Source: Paraspadella gotoi (lineage: Eukaryota > Chaetognatha). Taken from it: a DNA stretch of 64,000 nt. Shown in pieces: positions 25,365 to 56,363 of the stretch. Below the pieces are notes generated by a model. That model was not told where the DNA came from and searched no databases. It was given only the letters and a program-made list of their open reading frames with translations. The position numbers and the translations under genes were made by a program. The first letter of the stretch is position 1. Each line of letters opens with the position of its first letter. Location: the NCBI GenBank assembly GCA_051294375.1, contig CM119264.1, positions 25,978,450 through 26,042,449 on the forward strand, read 5' to 3'.

Positions 25365-26034
25365 ACAGTGTCTTATTCTGGCTGCGAATTTAGAACATAA
25401 CCAGGCAGATCATCAAATTAAGACAATTGGTGAAGTTTTCAAAAAAAGTAAATATTTTAATGTTGGTTGAGATATTTTTAGAAAAGTATTTCATATAAGT
25501 TTTTTTATAAATAAATAACCACCGAAAAAAAAATCACTACTTCTTTGTTTACGTGACAACTTTTTTTTTTCGTATCTCCTTCTTCGAAAACCTCAGACTT
25601 CCCTATCTAATTATCAGACGAAAATTTTAAATATTGTTTATGTCGACACTAAAAAATAAATTTTACATCGACAAGAACGTTCACTTTTTGGGTAAAAATA
25701 CCTTCTGACCCAAAAAATTCGCGCTGAAAAAAACCCAACTTCCTTTGGTGCGAGTTACCAAGTCGGTTACCGGTTCAATTTACGATGCGAAAAAAAGTCA
25801 CATTTTTTACCTCCTTTTTACCATTTTTTAGGTGATACATACTAGCCCTATATACTACTTACTTAGTCTTACTTTAAATAAACTCTACCGATCGCAACAA
25901 TTACGTAACAACAAAACAAAAACAACAATAACGACATTTTCCTCTGCGGTCTTAATCCTCGAACGATTAATTGTCGATAATCAAGAATTCAACTTCTTTT
26001 TTTGTTTGTTTATCGTTAAAGAGTCGTTCATCTT

Positions 26035-26070
<36 letters not shown>

Positions 26071-26557
26071 TCGTCGTCGTGCGTCGTCACCCCCCCCTTA
26101 GCTAGCTCCGTCGCCTTTAATCGACATTTACATTCACTTACAATTATTGTCGTTGTTTATCGATTCGGACCAAAGTGACTCTCGATCTTTAAGTCCGGAC
26201 CTCTAACATCAAAGCTCCGAGTCGATTTCGCCGCACGGGCGGTGACCATTTTTATTTTCAAGGCTTCGATGGTTCAAAGAAAATACTCATTCGTCATTCG
26301 TCTCGTGGAGATATTTCTCCATGGGATTTATTCAAGATTTAGACGCAGATTGATATTTATTGCGCGGGATTTATTACAACCGATCATTCTAGAGGCCAAT
26401 ACCGGTGACAGCTCTCGAGAAATAACATTGTTTTGCGATGAAAAGGGTGGTCAATTTGTGGCTATTTGCCAGTTAAGTCTTTTTCCAATGTTCGGGCTCA
26501 TGCTCATGGATATAATAAGGAAGACAACAAAAGACGTCGAACTTAATCAATTCGCTG
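25365..26557. other. Block Z, copy 2
   Basis: Repeats 24122-25339 with one-base differences, including the (TCG)n run at 26036-26075. It runs without a gap into a fragment of vinculin intron about 35 bases upstream of exon a. Confidence 0.7.
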
Positions 26558-27425
26558 TTTTTATCCTTCAAACGCCCTACGACGATCATTTTCAGGCCAC
26601 ACTCCTGAGGCGCGGGCCTTTGGCCTCGGCGGCGTCGGAGAAGTTGGCCGTCCTCAAGGAGTCGATAGGAGGCGTTGGTGAGCAGATCGCGGACGACTTC
26701 ATCGACATCACCACGCCCTTGAAGCATCTCGCCGACGCCGCCCACGCTCCGCCCACCGAGCCCAACCGGGCGAGGATTTTTCAGGTACGGGATTGGATTA
26801 AAGGAGTTTTACAGTGGTTGCGATGTAAGCGTGGGGGATGAATTTTAGGTTTAAATGACGGTGGATTACAAAATATTTTCAAATTGTTTAATTTAAAATA
26901 ATAGAAAATTATATTAACGATGATATAAATTATAAAACTTGACATATTCTTCATATTCCCGTTGCTTTTTAAAATTTATTTTAATGATGATTTTTAATTT
27001 TTTCGAGGTTGGAGGCGGGACTTGAGCTGAAAAGAGATCAAAGCCGAGATCTTTCATTGCGTGAGAACCGTTTATTATATAAAACAATAAAACAGCTCTT
27101 AAACGCAATTTAAATTATTTTTAATAAAAAAAAAAAATCAAAAAGAAAATAATCTGTAGAAATGGAGCCAAAAAATTGAGGTGAAATGGAAAAGGTGTTC
27201 GTTATAAATTTCGGCGAAGGTGTAAGATGAGATAAAAAAAAAAGTCATTCTCTCCAAACTTTTTCCCTCCACGAATTTTTATTTTCCTCCAGCGAAAGAG
27301 CATCTTTTTTTAAAAAAAAAATTAATCTTATAAATAGCACCCCCAACGTGGCGATGGCCGAGATGTAAACAATCGCACCTTCTCGACTTAAGCGTTGCCC
27401 CATAAAAACCACCACGGGAATTTAA

Positions 27426-28295
27426 GACCCAGTGATAAAAATGATATCATAAGCTAAGGGTCTATCAGTCAAAGGAATTGAATGTGATAGTCATTAATTT
27501 TCTTGCACGGGACAACGTGCAAAAAAATTCCTATCTCTTATTGTAGCGTGAAACAAAAATTTAATAATTATGAAAAAAAAAATTAGTTGACCCACCCTTA
27601 ATATTATATATAATCCATTATTTATATTGGCATTAAGAAAGTATTTTTACTAAATTCCAATTTTTATTTTTTACTGTACAAAGCTTATAATTTAGTTTAA
27701 GCCTCATTGAACAAAAGGCTTTACAAGATAATATTTTTATATTTTTATATTTACTTAAAAGCAGAGCAAATCAAATACCTAAATTCTATTCTTACAGAAA
27801 CAAAAACTGTAATAATTATTAATTAATATTCATTATCATCCCTTAATGTATAATTAACTATATGATTCCTAATTATAATAATAAAAATTTAGCAGAAGTA
27901 CAGATCTTTCTCTTCTTTTTATATTATATATACTTCAAAGAGTTTTATTTTCATCCAATTAACAGATCATTTGAAAAGAAAGTTTAAATAAAATCAGTCG
28001 ATACCTTAAATTTTGATTCATTCCTAGTTTTTTCTTATAAATTTTTTTTATAAAAGCTGAAAATCTTTTTAAAATTAGATCTTTACCCTTTTTTAGAAAA
28101 AAAAATTTTAAACTTGAAAAAGATTTTCTTTTTACCGATTTTTTAAAGAAAATTAAGCTCGCTGATTTTATCGAATTTTTTAACTACTTTCCAAATGATT
28201 TAGTAGAAGAAAAAATTATATGATCAGAACCAGCTTAAGTTAAAGGGTCAAACGTTATGTTTTCAGCTTTTACCCCCCCCTGGTCACTTGGTCCC
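27426..28295. mobile_element. TTAA-flanked non-autonomous element, present in one copy only
   Basis: Copy 1 of block W has TTAA at 27422-27425, then 870 bases, then TTAA at 28296-28299. Copy 2 has a single TTAA at 33536-33539 at the same place with identical flanks (gaat before, atccgagcg after). This is a clean filled/empty site pair. The ends are roughly inverted: left GACCCAGTGA, right end read inward GGGACCAAGTGA. The interior is AT-rich without a coding frame. TTAA duplication and short inverted ends fit a piggyBac-type MITE; other TTAA-targeting elements are possible. Confidence 0.75.
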
Positions 28296-29085
28296 TTAAA
28301 TCCGAGCGCCTATCAGCGAGAAAATTTTTTTTCCTCTTTTCCCCGGCGCCCGATGAATTTTTTTTCCCTTTCCCTTTCGACACCTGCTCGTCGTATAGCG
28401 GGCAGGTGCATGTTTTTGAGTTTAAACGATGGCGTTGTGGGGAAAGAATTCGAAATCTGCATCGTTGTTGAAACAAAATCTGGAGGCCTTGCGGTTTCGG
28501 GGTCGATTTCATGGTGGAATTTAAAAATCAAAGTCAAAAACAGATTTTTTAACAAATTGATGTCGCTGAAAAGTTAATCTTGAAGCTTTTAAAATATTGA
28601 AACATTTAGTTTATATACAAATCTACTTTTTTCCGTTTCTTCGTACGCTTCATAAATAGTTCAAGGTAAACTAAAAGTGACGACGGAAAACCCACGAGGC
28701 CAATGAGCCGCAAGGGCGCGAGAGCTAAGAGCGTGGGTTGAGGTAAAATCAAGAGATAAGATCGGATGTTGAGAGTCGAAGGCTCTTTACGTCTTCGTAC
28801 CTTCGTTACATCTGTAGGAAATAACATCCCGTAAATACAGAATTATTTAATACAACTTGATCTTTCTCTAGAAAAAGCGGGGCGTTCCAAACTCACGCCA
28901 ATCGGCTGGCTGCTATCGCTAAGCGAGCGGCAGCGACGGGCGGATGTCAGACAAGTGGACGACCGACTCCATCAACAGCCAGGCAAACCTCATCCAGGAG
29001 ATCACGCCTCAGGTGAGAAAGGGGCGATGGAAAGTTGTCTGTTCTTTGAATTGTTAATTTTTGTGTCTTTCTTTTTTAACGATTA

Positions 29086-29183
29086 CTTTCCTTTCCTTTC
29101 CTTTCCTTTCCTTTCCTTTCCTTTCCTTTCCTTTCCTTCCTTTCCTTTCCATTCCATTCCATTCCATTCCATTCCATTCCATA
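29086..29183. repeat. (CTTTC)n then (CATTC)n pentanucleotide array
   Basis: About 12 units of ctttc change into about 6 units of cattc within the vinculin b-c intron. Copy 2 has a shorter, more interrupted version at 34336-34425. Confidence 0.9.
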
Positions 29184-30414
29184 TTTTCCATACTTTCCTT
29201 TCCTGATTTAAATTTCATTCTTTTCATACATTAGTGGTCTACGCCGCCCGAGTCGTGCTGGGAGAACCCGGGCAACGCTTCGGCGGAGGAGCACTTTTGT
29301 GCTGTTGAAGCAGCAGTGGAGCGAAGGGATGAGAAGCTGCGAAGTACAGTGGACGCGAGCATCACACGGTTCGTTCATCAAGCCTCGGAGGAAGGCATCC
29401 TCAAGGACCACGGGGTTAGTTTGGGAGGGAAAGGAATGGTTGGATTTGATTTTCAACTGGAATAATTTCGTCAACGATTTTATTATATTTATCAGTAAAT
29501 GTATATTATGTACATATCTTTAAAATTTGAGATTATCGCTCTGACTAAACAAGAAATTTTGCCGTTTCTTATTTTTCAATTTTGTTATCACTTTTTCTAT
29601 GTCTTTCAACTTTCTTCTACCTCTCTTCTTATCCGTTATCCCTTCTCCCGCAACGATTTTTCTCTTTCATTTATTTCTTCCCCCCCCGTCTTCCTTTCTT
29701 TCTACTCCTTTTTTCTCCCTCTCTTCCTCCCCCGATATTCCAGCCAAAGACGGAGACGCGATCGGCAAGGGCGACTCCCTCGGCGTCGTCAACAGCACCT
29801 CGTCCATCGCCCCGAAAGGCCAATCGGGTCCTCCAAGTGGCCAACAAGAGGCGAGAACTCGGAAGACCAGGCCTTCGTGGATCGGGTCCAGAGGGCCTAC
29901 TCCAGCTCAGAGCCAGGTGAGGAAGGGGAAAGGGAAATGGTGAAAATTGTAACAGCAAGATTTATGAAAAAAGCATTCCGATTGAATGAATCAAGAAGGC
30001 AATCTGCCCGTTGAGCCTATCGAACGTTCGATCAATTTGTAATTGTTAAAAAATGTTAAGGATGTGAAACTTTTACTGGTATATTTTTTCACATTAAAAA
30101 AATCATTAAATTTTTAAATGATAAGATGATTTGGAATTAATCACACTAGTCTCAACCAAAACCCCACCTTTCTCTTTCTCATTATTCTTGCATTGACTCC
30201 CTCTCTATCTTCTTCTCCCTTGACAGCCATCAGCCCCGAAATCCAAATGCCAAAGTCCCGCCGTCCACATCAGGATCCCGCGCCGCCGAGAAGTGGCGTC
30301 AGGCAACTCCGCCCTCTCTCCCGCCGTGGGAGAGATGAGACAGGCTCGTTTCTCGCCGCCTGCACCGCCCTCCCTCCGCCGCCTGATCTGAGTCACTGAG
30401 CCTAGAAGGTTGTG

Positions 30415-30847
30415 AGGGAGCGAGCGAGAGAGAGAAGAGAGGAGAGAGAGAAGAGAGAGAAGACGGAGGAGAGAGAGAGAGAGGGAGAAGAGAGAGAGAG
30501 AGAGAGAGAGAGAATGTTAGAAACAGAGAGAGAAAGACGAGATTGTAATATTTCCGTCGCCGCCCAGGTTTTTATCGGCGTCGTCATCGCTTATCTCTCA
30601 ACGAAAGACGAATCAGTTAATCATTTTTCTAATCTCAGCAAATAAAGATTTAATCACCAGAATGAAAATAAAAATCGATTGTGAATATCGACGTCGATTT
30701 TGTGTCTCACGTGAAATATGCAGCGCGACACGGCGAAAGAGTTTTAAAATTAAGGGTCAATCGAGGCGATAGAGCGAAAGCGGCGAGAAGAGAGGAGAGA
30801 GAGATAGACGGAGAGACGTAGTGGACCGAGAGAGAGCAGACGAGGAG

Positions 30848-30915
<68 letters not shown>
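30415..30915. repeat. (GA)n tracts in vinculin intron e-f, copy 1
   Basis: Two GA-rich stretches (30415-30520 and 30775-30915) lie right after the exon e donor and 350 bases later. Copy 2 has longer, purer counterparts at 35689-35779 and 36055-36117. Confidence 0.85.
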
Positions 30916-30916
<1 letters not shown>

Positions 30917-32731
30917 CGCTAATAAATATCGATGCTCTCTTTTTATATTGTTCAATAATATTATGTATTCTCGTAATGGACTTTTTTTTTTCTCTTGAAG
31001 CTTCTCATCAGATGGCGTTGTTGTTGTTGTTAAAAATGGCGTCGCCGATTCACGCTCCACCGAAGAAAGAGGAACCCAATGTTGTTGTCGTCGCCGTCGT
31101 TTTTAATTCTTATAAAATGTTTCTGTTCGATAAAATTCTCACGAAGGAATGAGCTTTAAAACAAAAGGAAACAGAAATGCGATTTACATCGATGTTCCTT
31201 TTATTTTATTTGAATCGAACATCCCACCGCGGATCATCTGTCGGGGAAAAAATGGCTACCCTGATCTTCCCACCCATCCTCTCCTTTGTCTTTCCTCGGT
31301 CCCCCTTCCTCCACCAACCAATCACCTTCCATCCCCCCCTTCAGTAGACTCCCTCCCCATCCACCAACCCCTTAGCGTCCAAATTGACCACTGCCCACCT
31401 CACGGGCCAACGCGTCCGCGCAACGCGACCGCGCCCAACCCCGCAACGTCAAGGAGACAGGAAAGAAGAAGGCCGTTTCCCGCACAGACGTGTACTTGCC
31501 CGACTTTGGTTCAGCCCCGTCCCCACCCCTCAGTACCCGGGCATCCTTCAGCCCCCTCGCCCCTGTCAATTCCGTATCGACATGGCAGGATCTCCTTGGC
31601 ACCTCCCCCTCGGGCCCTCTGGACCTGGTCACCAAGGGTTGTCCCCCCGAGACCCCCTCGCCTACTCCCCTCGATCCCCGCGTGCCTCGTCGCGGGAATC
31701 TTCCCAGGCCAGTCGTTCGAGAACCACGTCGAATGATGGATGATGATGCTTACGACGACCAACTTGACGATCTTTTCGAGTTGCCTGTTTTTTTCTTGTT
31801 TGCGGCGCGGAGTAATATTTTTTGCCGTGCTTGACCTTCTCTCTTTCTTTTGTTATGTTTTTCTTTTAGTATTTCCTTACCTATGGATGATAGCTACGCG
31901 TTTATTTTTTTTTACTTGTGTCTTTAATTACTTCTTTTATTTTCTACCCTTTTTCTTCTTTTCTTTCTTAATTTTTCTTTTTCTTTTTTCCTTTTTCTTC
32001 TTTCCCTCGATCTCGCTCCGGTTGCGATAGTTGATATTGTTGGCCACGATTTCGTAGCAGCTTTTTTAACGATTGTCGTGCTTCGTTGGCTCGCGCGTGT
32101 TTGTTTATAATTTTATGTTCGTTGCGTTTAATTTCGATATTTTTTTCGGCTGATTTTAGTTTTCAACTAAAATAATAAATATCCTTTTTTTTTGTCACAT
32201 TTTTTTTATAACATAAAAATAGGCACTTTACGTTTAGTTTGCAAACGCCATTCTCCTGTTTTTTAAGTATAATTCTCTCTCCCTAACTCATTTCTTACAA
32301 TTACCGTCTTTAACTCCTAAAATTTAATATTTTTTTAAAAAAAACATTCATTAACCCTCGACAATAATTAATCGTGTTCAAATCCTTTAAACGTTACCTT
32401 CGTCTTTACCTCTTCGTCTTTCTGTCTTGTCTTTAACGGTTTCTCTCCGTGCCAGTTGTGTTCCCGCTTTTAACCAGAAAGACGCGAAGAACCCCAAAAC
32501 ACCGCCCTCAACCCCAACCCCGCCTTCAAACCCCTTTTCTCCCCCGCATCTTCATCCTTCGACTTCGCCTCTCAGTGGACGAACTCATGCATGAGGTGGA
32601 CGAGATGCTCTCGGCGGCGCGGGCGGACGCCGCCCTCGGCCCCCGTCAGTTGTGCCCCGTGTGGAATATGTGAATGGGCTGCAGGTGACCCCCCTTTTAT
32701 CCTTCAAACGCCCTTCGACGATCATTTTCAG

Positions 32732-47704
<14,973 letters not shown>

Positions 47705-49229
47705 CGAAAACTTGCTAACCCGACAAAAGACCTGCGGTGCCTCGAAATCTAACGGCGAATAATCCTCATCAAGGACCAATGGAAAATAAACTACTGAAAA
47801 CTGCAGAGGCTACCATAAATATTTTGCATTTCAATTTGTTTTCGACCTGTTGATATTGTGTGCATACAATAGAAGATTCAATGTAAAAACGTAATCCTTC
47901 GGCAGCGTTATGTTAAATTGTACGTAGGCGACACTTGACCTTGTAATTTTTAATGTAACAGGCTGAAAGCCTTTATAGTATCTTTATGTTGTAGTTGGTG
48001 TAATACAAGATTTAATTATCTCTGCTTGTTTTTTTAACTGCCTTAAAGGTTCCAATTAAACTGTTGAAAGTTGTTGCAATATCATAAAATAAGTGCATTT
48101 ATAATTAATCACTGTTATTCAATACGCCTAGTCTTTGTTACGGCTATATTTTTGACGAATATTCACTTTTCCCTTCGAAGTGATCAACCAAAAGTTGTCC
48201 ACAGTGTATTTTATTCTGGGCCATCAAGCCGCAATAACATGATGTGAATAAAACGTCGATGAATGCGAACTCGAATTTGTGAAAGTTCACAGAATTTAAA
48301 AAAAAAATTAATATAAAGATTTGAGTAGAGCGCCATTCTTCTGATATTTCGTTAAATTTACGTACAGTTGAGCTTAATTTCGGTTATCGAATGTTTCCCC
48401 CACCCCAGATTTTTTTTTTTACTCAACCCCTTCATTTTTCTACCGCTAAAAGGCGGCCATCCTGGTCAACTTCTCGGTTAGTTTTGTGTCCCATCGGTAG
48501 GTTGAAAAAGCTAGCTCGCCAAATGGGATTATTTTTAAACTGCTTCCACGAGTCGATAACATTTGCTTTAGTCTACGCCTTGATGGTCGCGCGTCGGCCG
48601 ACGATATGCATTTTTTCAGGGTAGCCAGTTTCGAGCACATTCGAGTGATAACTCCCATGTAGCTCCTATTATTCTATATGTCTCACTACGCCCTCCATCT
48701 CCCGATTGAAACACGTCATTTATCTTCCACTTCATTTTTATTCAATGTTAACAGATAAAAAAATCTTTTTCAAAACAATTCGTTCGCAGAGCTACCATCG
48801 AAGTAAAAACGCAAAGTAATTTCAAACCTCTTGAGAGTTAGGGCCGAAACTAAATAGCATCCAAACGTAAAATTTGTTTTTTTTTTTTCAACGGAATGTA
48901 AATAAAAATCCGGCCTGACTGCTTCTATTAAACGGAAACCGGGCACGGGTCGTAAAAAAATTAAAAGCTACTACATTATGAAAAATTATCACATTATAAA
49001 ATAAAGAAAATTGAACCACGAAAACGCTACAGGACTTGGCCAAAGAAACGAGACCCGTCAAATTGCTAAAAAAAAAGAAAAAAAAAAGAAGAATTTAAAC
49101 GATCTAAAAAGCAGCGGATGATAGCGTTGCTTCAATTTGTTCCCCTTTTTCTTCAAAAAAAAATCTCCTGTAATGTTCGCAATTTATAAATTAATAAAAC
49201 CATATATTTGACAATGTTTAATGTTGGAC
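47705..49229. other. Vinculin 3' UTR and spacer to the convergent beta-tubulin gene
   Basis: AT-rich. Plus-strand AATAAA signals at 47785 and 48247 could end the vinculin mRNA. The right part should contain the beta-tubulin 3' UTR on the minus strand. No ORF resembles a protein. Confidence 0.7.
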
Positions 49230-51820
<2,591 letters not shown>

Positions 51821-53174
51821 TTTGATTGATTTGTAAGTTTTTTTTAGTTTAAGGAAAAAACTTATGCGATTAGTAGACTGAAAAATAGGACACAGAATTT
51901 TAAAACTTTAGAAATAGCAAAAGAAAAAGCTATTAATACATCAATAAATAAAGGCGTGTATAACTGAATATCGAGCTAAATCACACAAAAACTGTCAGGA
52001 TCAGATTCGACAAAAAAAAACCGGAAAAACTAGTTTGATTCCCGCATTAAAGGATCACTGTTAATATTTTTTTTTTTTGGAACGAAGATAAATGGACAAC
52101 AATTTTATGTGTTCGCGAGAATGAAAGGAATAACGATTGTGAATAATGAATAAAATCAAATTCGAATAAAGCATCAAGATAGATTCTTATTTAAAGTTTA
52201 GATTATATGAATAGACAGAATATATTTATATTTTTAATTTTATTTATTTTTTTTAAATTTAATTTATTTCCTTCTTTTAATAAAACTTTTAATTATTTTT
52301 CAACTGCAGGATGAAAACTAAAATGTGATCAAAGCGTCACAACCGCAACCGGGTGATCGTTCGACTATTTCCGCCAGTAACTTCCGCAGTGAAGTTGATG
52401 TAGAAAAAAAATCCTTTAAAATTTGTTTCGTTTTTCCCTTATCCGGTTTGGATTCCGAACTCAATTGAAACTCGAGCCGTCGTCAAAACAAAACCGAAGA
52501 GGAAGAGGGACGGGAATTACTATGACGACGAAGTCCACAACAAAAAGTATATAGGAAAGATTTAAACGTTAATAATTAAAGAAGTACCGGAAAATGAAAA
52601 ACAAAGTGGTTCAAAATTATGTAGATGAAAAATAATTGTTAGAAAGGAATAGAAAATGTTGAAAGAGAAACCGCGTAAAAAAAAAAAAAAAGAATGACTC
52701 ATGAAATTTTTTTGAGCGCGGAGGATGACGTGCTTTGCGCAAAACCGATGGCAACCGAGTGGCAATGCTAGAATCCGCCGGTGCGTCCTACTTTTACACC
52801 GCCGGGAATCTTCGGAGAACCTTTTCTACCCTCCCTCCAGATAATGGATAAAAAGACAAAAAATCATGCATGTTGACATGTTGACGATCAAATTAAATGT
52901 TGACGATCAAATTAACAGGTTATCTCTCTTCCTCATAAAAATGTAGAAATTAACGTAAACGCGGTGGACGCGAATGCCGCTCGAAGAGATTGACGATGAC
53001 ATGATATGCCGATGACGTTTCATTGAACTCAGATATCGCCAGTCTTTAGATCTAACGCGATGGCAACTGTGGCAACAGAGTGGCAACAGACGAGTACGTT
53101 GATGAGATGGCATTCGCGCTGCTTCTCTCTTGCCAACGAAGCAGTCGCTGCTTCTCCTGCTGCATCGGTGGGCG
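51821..53174. other. Upstream region of beta-tubulin
   Basis: AT-rich. It should contain the tubulin 5' UTR and promoter on the minus strand, but I see no decisive TATA box. A short direct repeat tgttgacgatcaaatta occurs at 52881 and again at 52898. No gene supported. Confidence 0.5.
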
Positions 53175-55744
53175 ATGAGTCACAGCAGCAGCGAGGAGAG
53201 CGCGGAAAAGCCGCTGGACCAATCGGGAAACGCTTCTCATTTGAGCGAGATTCGCGATCGGGTCTGCACGGCCAATCAGAGGGGAGGAAGGTTACGTCAG
53301 GCTTGTAACACTTTTTTCTTTATCTACTCAATCGTTTGCCAGGTTAGAGTGGAACACGATATTGTACATTAATATAGAAATTATATAGAAAACCAATTTG
53401 TTGTACCAATTTCATAGAAAACCAAAGATTAAATTTAAGTTTAATTAGGTTATAAAAACTGCATGGATTTGTTTAGCTTACAAATTACCATAATTTATAT
53501 TTATTTAACCTGCCGTAAATTTTTTCTAGCAAAAAATATTTTTGTTTAAAAAAAATTATTAAATACAATTACTTTTATTTAATTGTCGCGTTTGGTCCAA
53601 CAAAAAATATTTTTTTCAAATTGATTACAAATGCGACTTATTTCCTAGTAAAAATGGTTATCGATAGGTTTTCATTTATTTTCCATTTATTGTGGGACTG
53701 AGGCCCTTAGTGAGGGAGAAATTCAAATACCAACCGAATTTCGGTAATTAGGCCTAATTAAATAAAACGGAAACGAGTCGAATGTTTTTGCAGAGGTAAA
53801 ATTGAATGTGTAAAAAAGTGGGGGAGGGTGTCAAGTTAATTTATTTTCTTTTTAGAAAAAATAAAGATCATCAAGATAGAACTGAGAAGTGAAATAATGG
53901 TCAATTGATAATCAGGCAGTGACCTCTTAATATCAGAGGTTGTTCTGACCTTGACGCTCTTAGAATTTTGATGGTCCATCATCAAAGTTGACTCAGCCGA
54001 AATTGGTCGAGTCGGCGATTCGAGTGTCGAGACATGGAAGGCCGAAGGGCTGGAGGAGACCGCGAAAGAGACCGGCCATTAATTCTGCCAGCATGGCAAC
54101 GGAAATCACGAGGAACCGCCACGATTCTCTTCTTTTAGTTCCCACTCGATAAATTATTTATCCATTTATTTATTCAGCGCAGCCAGTTTTACAAACAAGA
54201 TGGGGCCAAGAATTGACTAGCAAAACGATATTTTAACAAGGGAGTGAGAAAAAGGTGCTTTGAAAGCTTCAAAGGTGTCCTTGCGACATGCTGCGCACGC
54301 GAAAAAGTATTCACCGAGCCAATTCGCTGACGAGGCTCCATCTGCTCTAAATGACTGCTTTTGTCTCCAATCTTGTCGCTGATCCTCATGTCAGCAATAA
54401 AGTGGGTCAGAATTTAATCGCACGTGGCATCTCTTTTCTAGGCTTGGTTTTACAATATCGTAGATTGTTAATTTTATTCATATCAAATAATCTAAAAGAA
54501 ATTACTACTATTTGTAATTTTGCGTTGGCCCGTACTTCCATTTACCCATTCAATATTTTTAAAGTTATTTATAATTTGAAATTATTATATATAAGACGGT
54601 TCATGAAATAGGTCCAACCAAAAGTTATACTTTCACTCTTTATATCGGATGGAGCTGCAGAAAATTTGTATACCAATGTTCATGTTTCCTAAGAGTATAA
54701 TTACAGAGGCTCTCAAGCGCGGAATTACTTTTCATTTTTTTGTCCAAATTTAACAATATTTAAAACTGATTGTGAAGTTATCTATTATAAAACGAAACAA
54801 TTTCTGTGATCAAAAGTCAGTTTGGTAATTTGTTATTATAAAATAAAATTCTCTTTAAAACCTAACTTATATACTATGATAATTATTATTTATCAACAAA
54901 GTCGTCTTTTGAATTCCCCCCCAAGCTCAACATTTTATTTTTAATAGATTTAAAAAAAAACGTAATGACATAGCAGTTCCTTACAAGCTTTCAATCAAGA
55001 TTTGGAACTGAAGGATTGATAATAAGATACACTTTCAAAGTAAAATTTTTAAAGTAAAAAAATGCTTCTTCAGAAATTTACCCTCTGAAGAAAATTTTTA
55101 TAACATAGCAACTATCCTAACTTGAATAATGGAAAAAAATCTTTTTTTATTAATATGAAAAAAATTTATAACCTGATTGCTCTTCGTTTCGATTATATAA
55201 CAAGTTTTTTCGTATCAGTCCAGATTGGTCGAGTTATCGAAATTCATTCATCGATTTTTAAATTAAAGATAAAACCGAGTAGAGACGAGGGCGAGGGCAT
55301 TGTGAACAGAGCACATTCTTCTTGCATCTGGCGCATAGCGGTCACATAATGCATGAGAACGATGCGTTTCTGACAGTCGCGAACAAAGAAACAAAAAAAA
55401 AACCCAAAAAAACCAAAGAAAGGCGAAGAATGAATATTACTATATTTGTTGCAGCTTGGTTCTATGCAAAGGTTATTTCAATAATTTTACCGAAGTATAA
55501 TTTTAAAAAAATTCTGTAGTTTATCATTTTTTACGTTTGAATTTTTAATTTGAAAAAAAGCGCAAAGAAGAGATTTCTGGTATGGCGGGCTTTCGATTTT
55601 TTGTGGCTAACGGTTAGGCGGTATTTCAGCAGCAGCTGCAACTTCTCCGGCATCGACGGATGCAGCGGCAGCGATAAAAGATTGGAAAACAAAAGAGCAA
55701 CCTCCGAGAGTCTTGTTCTAAATATGTTTCGAGTCAGCCGTTAG
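53175..55744 (+). CDS. Doubtful two-exon Ser-rich ORF
   Basis: Exon 1 (53175-53290) starts at ATG, reads MSHSSSEESAEKPLDQSG then HLSEIRDRVCTANQRGG, and ends AG|gttacg in phase 2. A compatible exon at 55630-55744 after ggtatttcag reads SSCNFSGIDGCSGSD then KRLENKRATSESLVLNMF and stops. Joined, they make about 80 residues. The phases agree, but the intron is 2.3 kb, no homology is recognised, and chance cannot be ruled out. Exon 1 alone looks more coding-like than exon 2. Confidence 0.25.
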
Positions 55745-56363
55745 AGGGGTGACAATGTCGGCCGATAGAAAAAGTAAGACATTCGCTGTTTCATGTTCTT
55801 GTTGTATTAAATTTGTATTAAATTAAAGATTTATACAATATTGAATTAAATATACTTAGGATAACTTTCAACATTCTGCCGAGATGAAATCAATAAGCCT
55901 CAATTTTGCGAACGAAGACAGTAGTAAGGAGCCTAGTTATTCAAGTAACTAAGGTTACTTGAATGAACGTATACTACTAATAAAGTGATAATTATACTAA
56001 TGATGAATATAAATTTTACAGGCTTGTCTTTTGTTAAACTTCCAGGACATGACTTTTCTTGTCCTACCTGTAGACGCAGAAGCACCTCAGGTCTCTACGC
56101 TATCAACAAAGACAACGATTAAACAGGATTATCCAGTTCTTCTCTCCTTGCGTGTCTCACACTCTCCGAGCTATTCGTGTTTTCAAGGTACCTCAGCTTC
56201 TTTTGACCATTTTCTGAAGGGAAACCCGTTTTTTGCGGATTCAACAATTAACTGCAAAGCGTTGACTGTTAAACCCGTTCAACCGCACGACATATAACTG
56301 TTTTGGGGAGGAAAAAATTTAATAAGAAACTAGAAAACTCGAAACAAAAACAAAAAAAATAAA
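53291..56363. other. AT-rich spacer
   Basis: Mostly AT-rich without conserved coding. Contains short open frames (54351, 55122, 56031) with no recognisable domain. The last 80 bases before 56364 are A-rich, a typical 5' leader for the next gene. Confidence 0.5.

Larger units (their letters stand above)
26596..32684 (+). pseudogene. Second copy of vinculin exons a-g, frame-broken
   Basis: Exon counterparts: a 26596-26784, b 28872-29012, c 29235-29414, d 29744-29915, e 30227-30412, f 31376-31733, g 32576-32684. All carry one-base losses or gains against copy 2, so no long frame survives, yet splice sites and most codons are recognisable. In exon a the IADDFIDITTPLKHLA motif is intact. In exon e a base absent from copy 2 is present here, and the reverse also holds. 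Exon g is followed directly by another exon a at 32732, which is impossible in a working vinculin and points to an allelic or misjoined copy. Confidence 0.8.
26558..32690. other. Block W, copy 1
   Basis: Repeats as 32691-37970. Order: vinculin exons a-g with their introns. It is about 0.86 kb longer from exon a to exon g than copy 2, almost entirely because of the TTAA-flanked insert at 27426-28295. A 30-base difference near 26860 also distinguishes the copies. Confidence 0.85.

Noticed and set aside
56031-56297. 88-codon plus-strand ORF before the coiled-coil gene
   Set aside because: No domain, no good codon bias and no splice evidence; likely chance.
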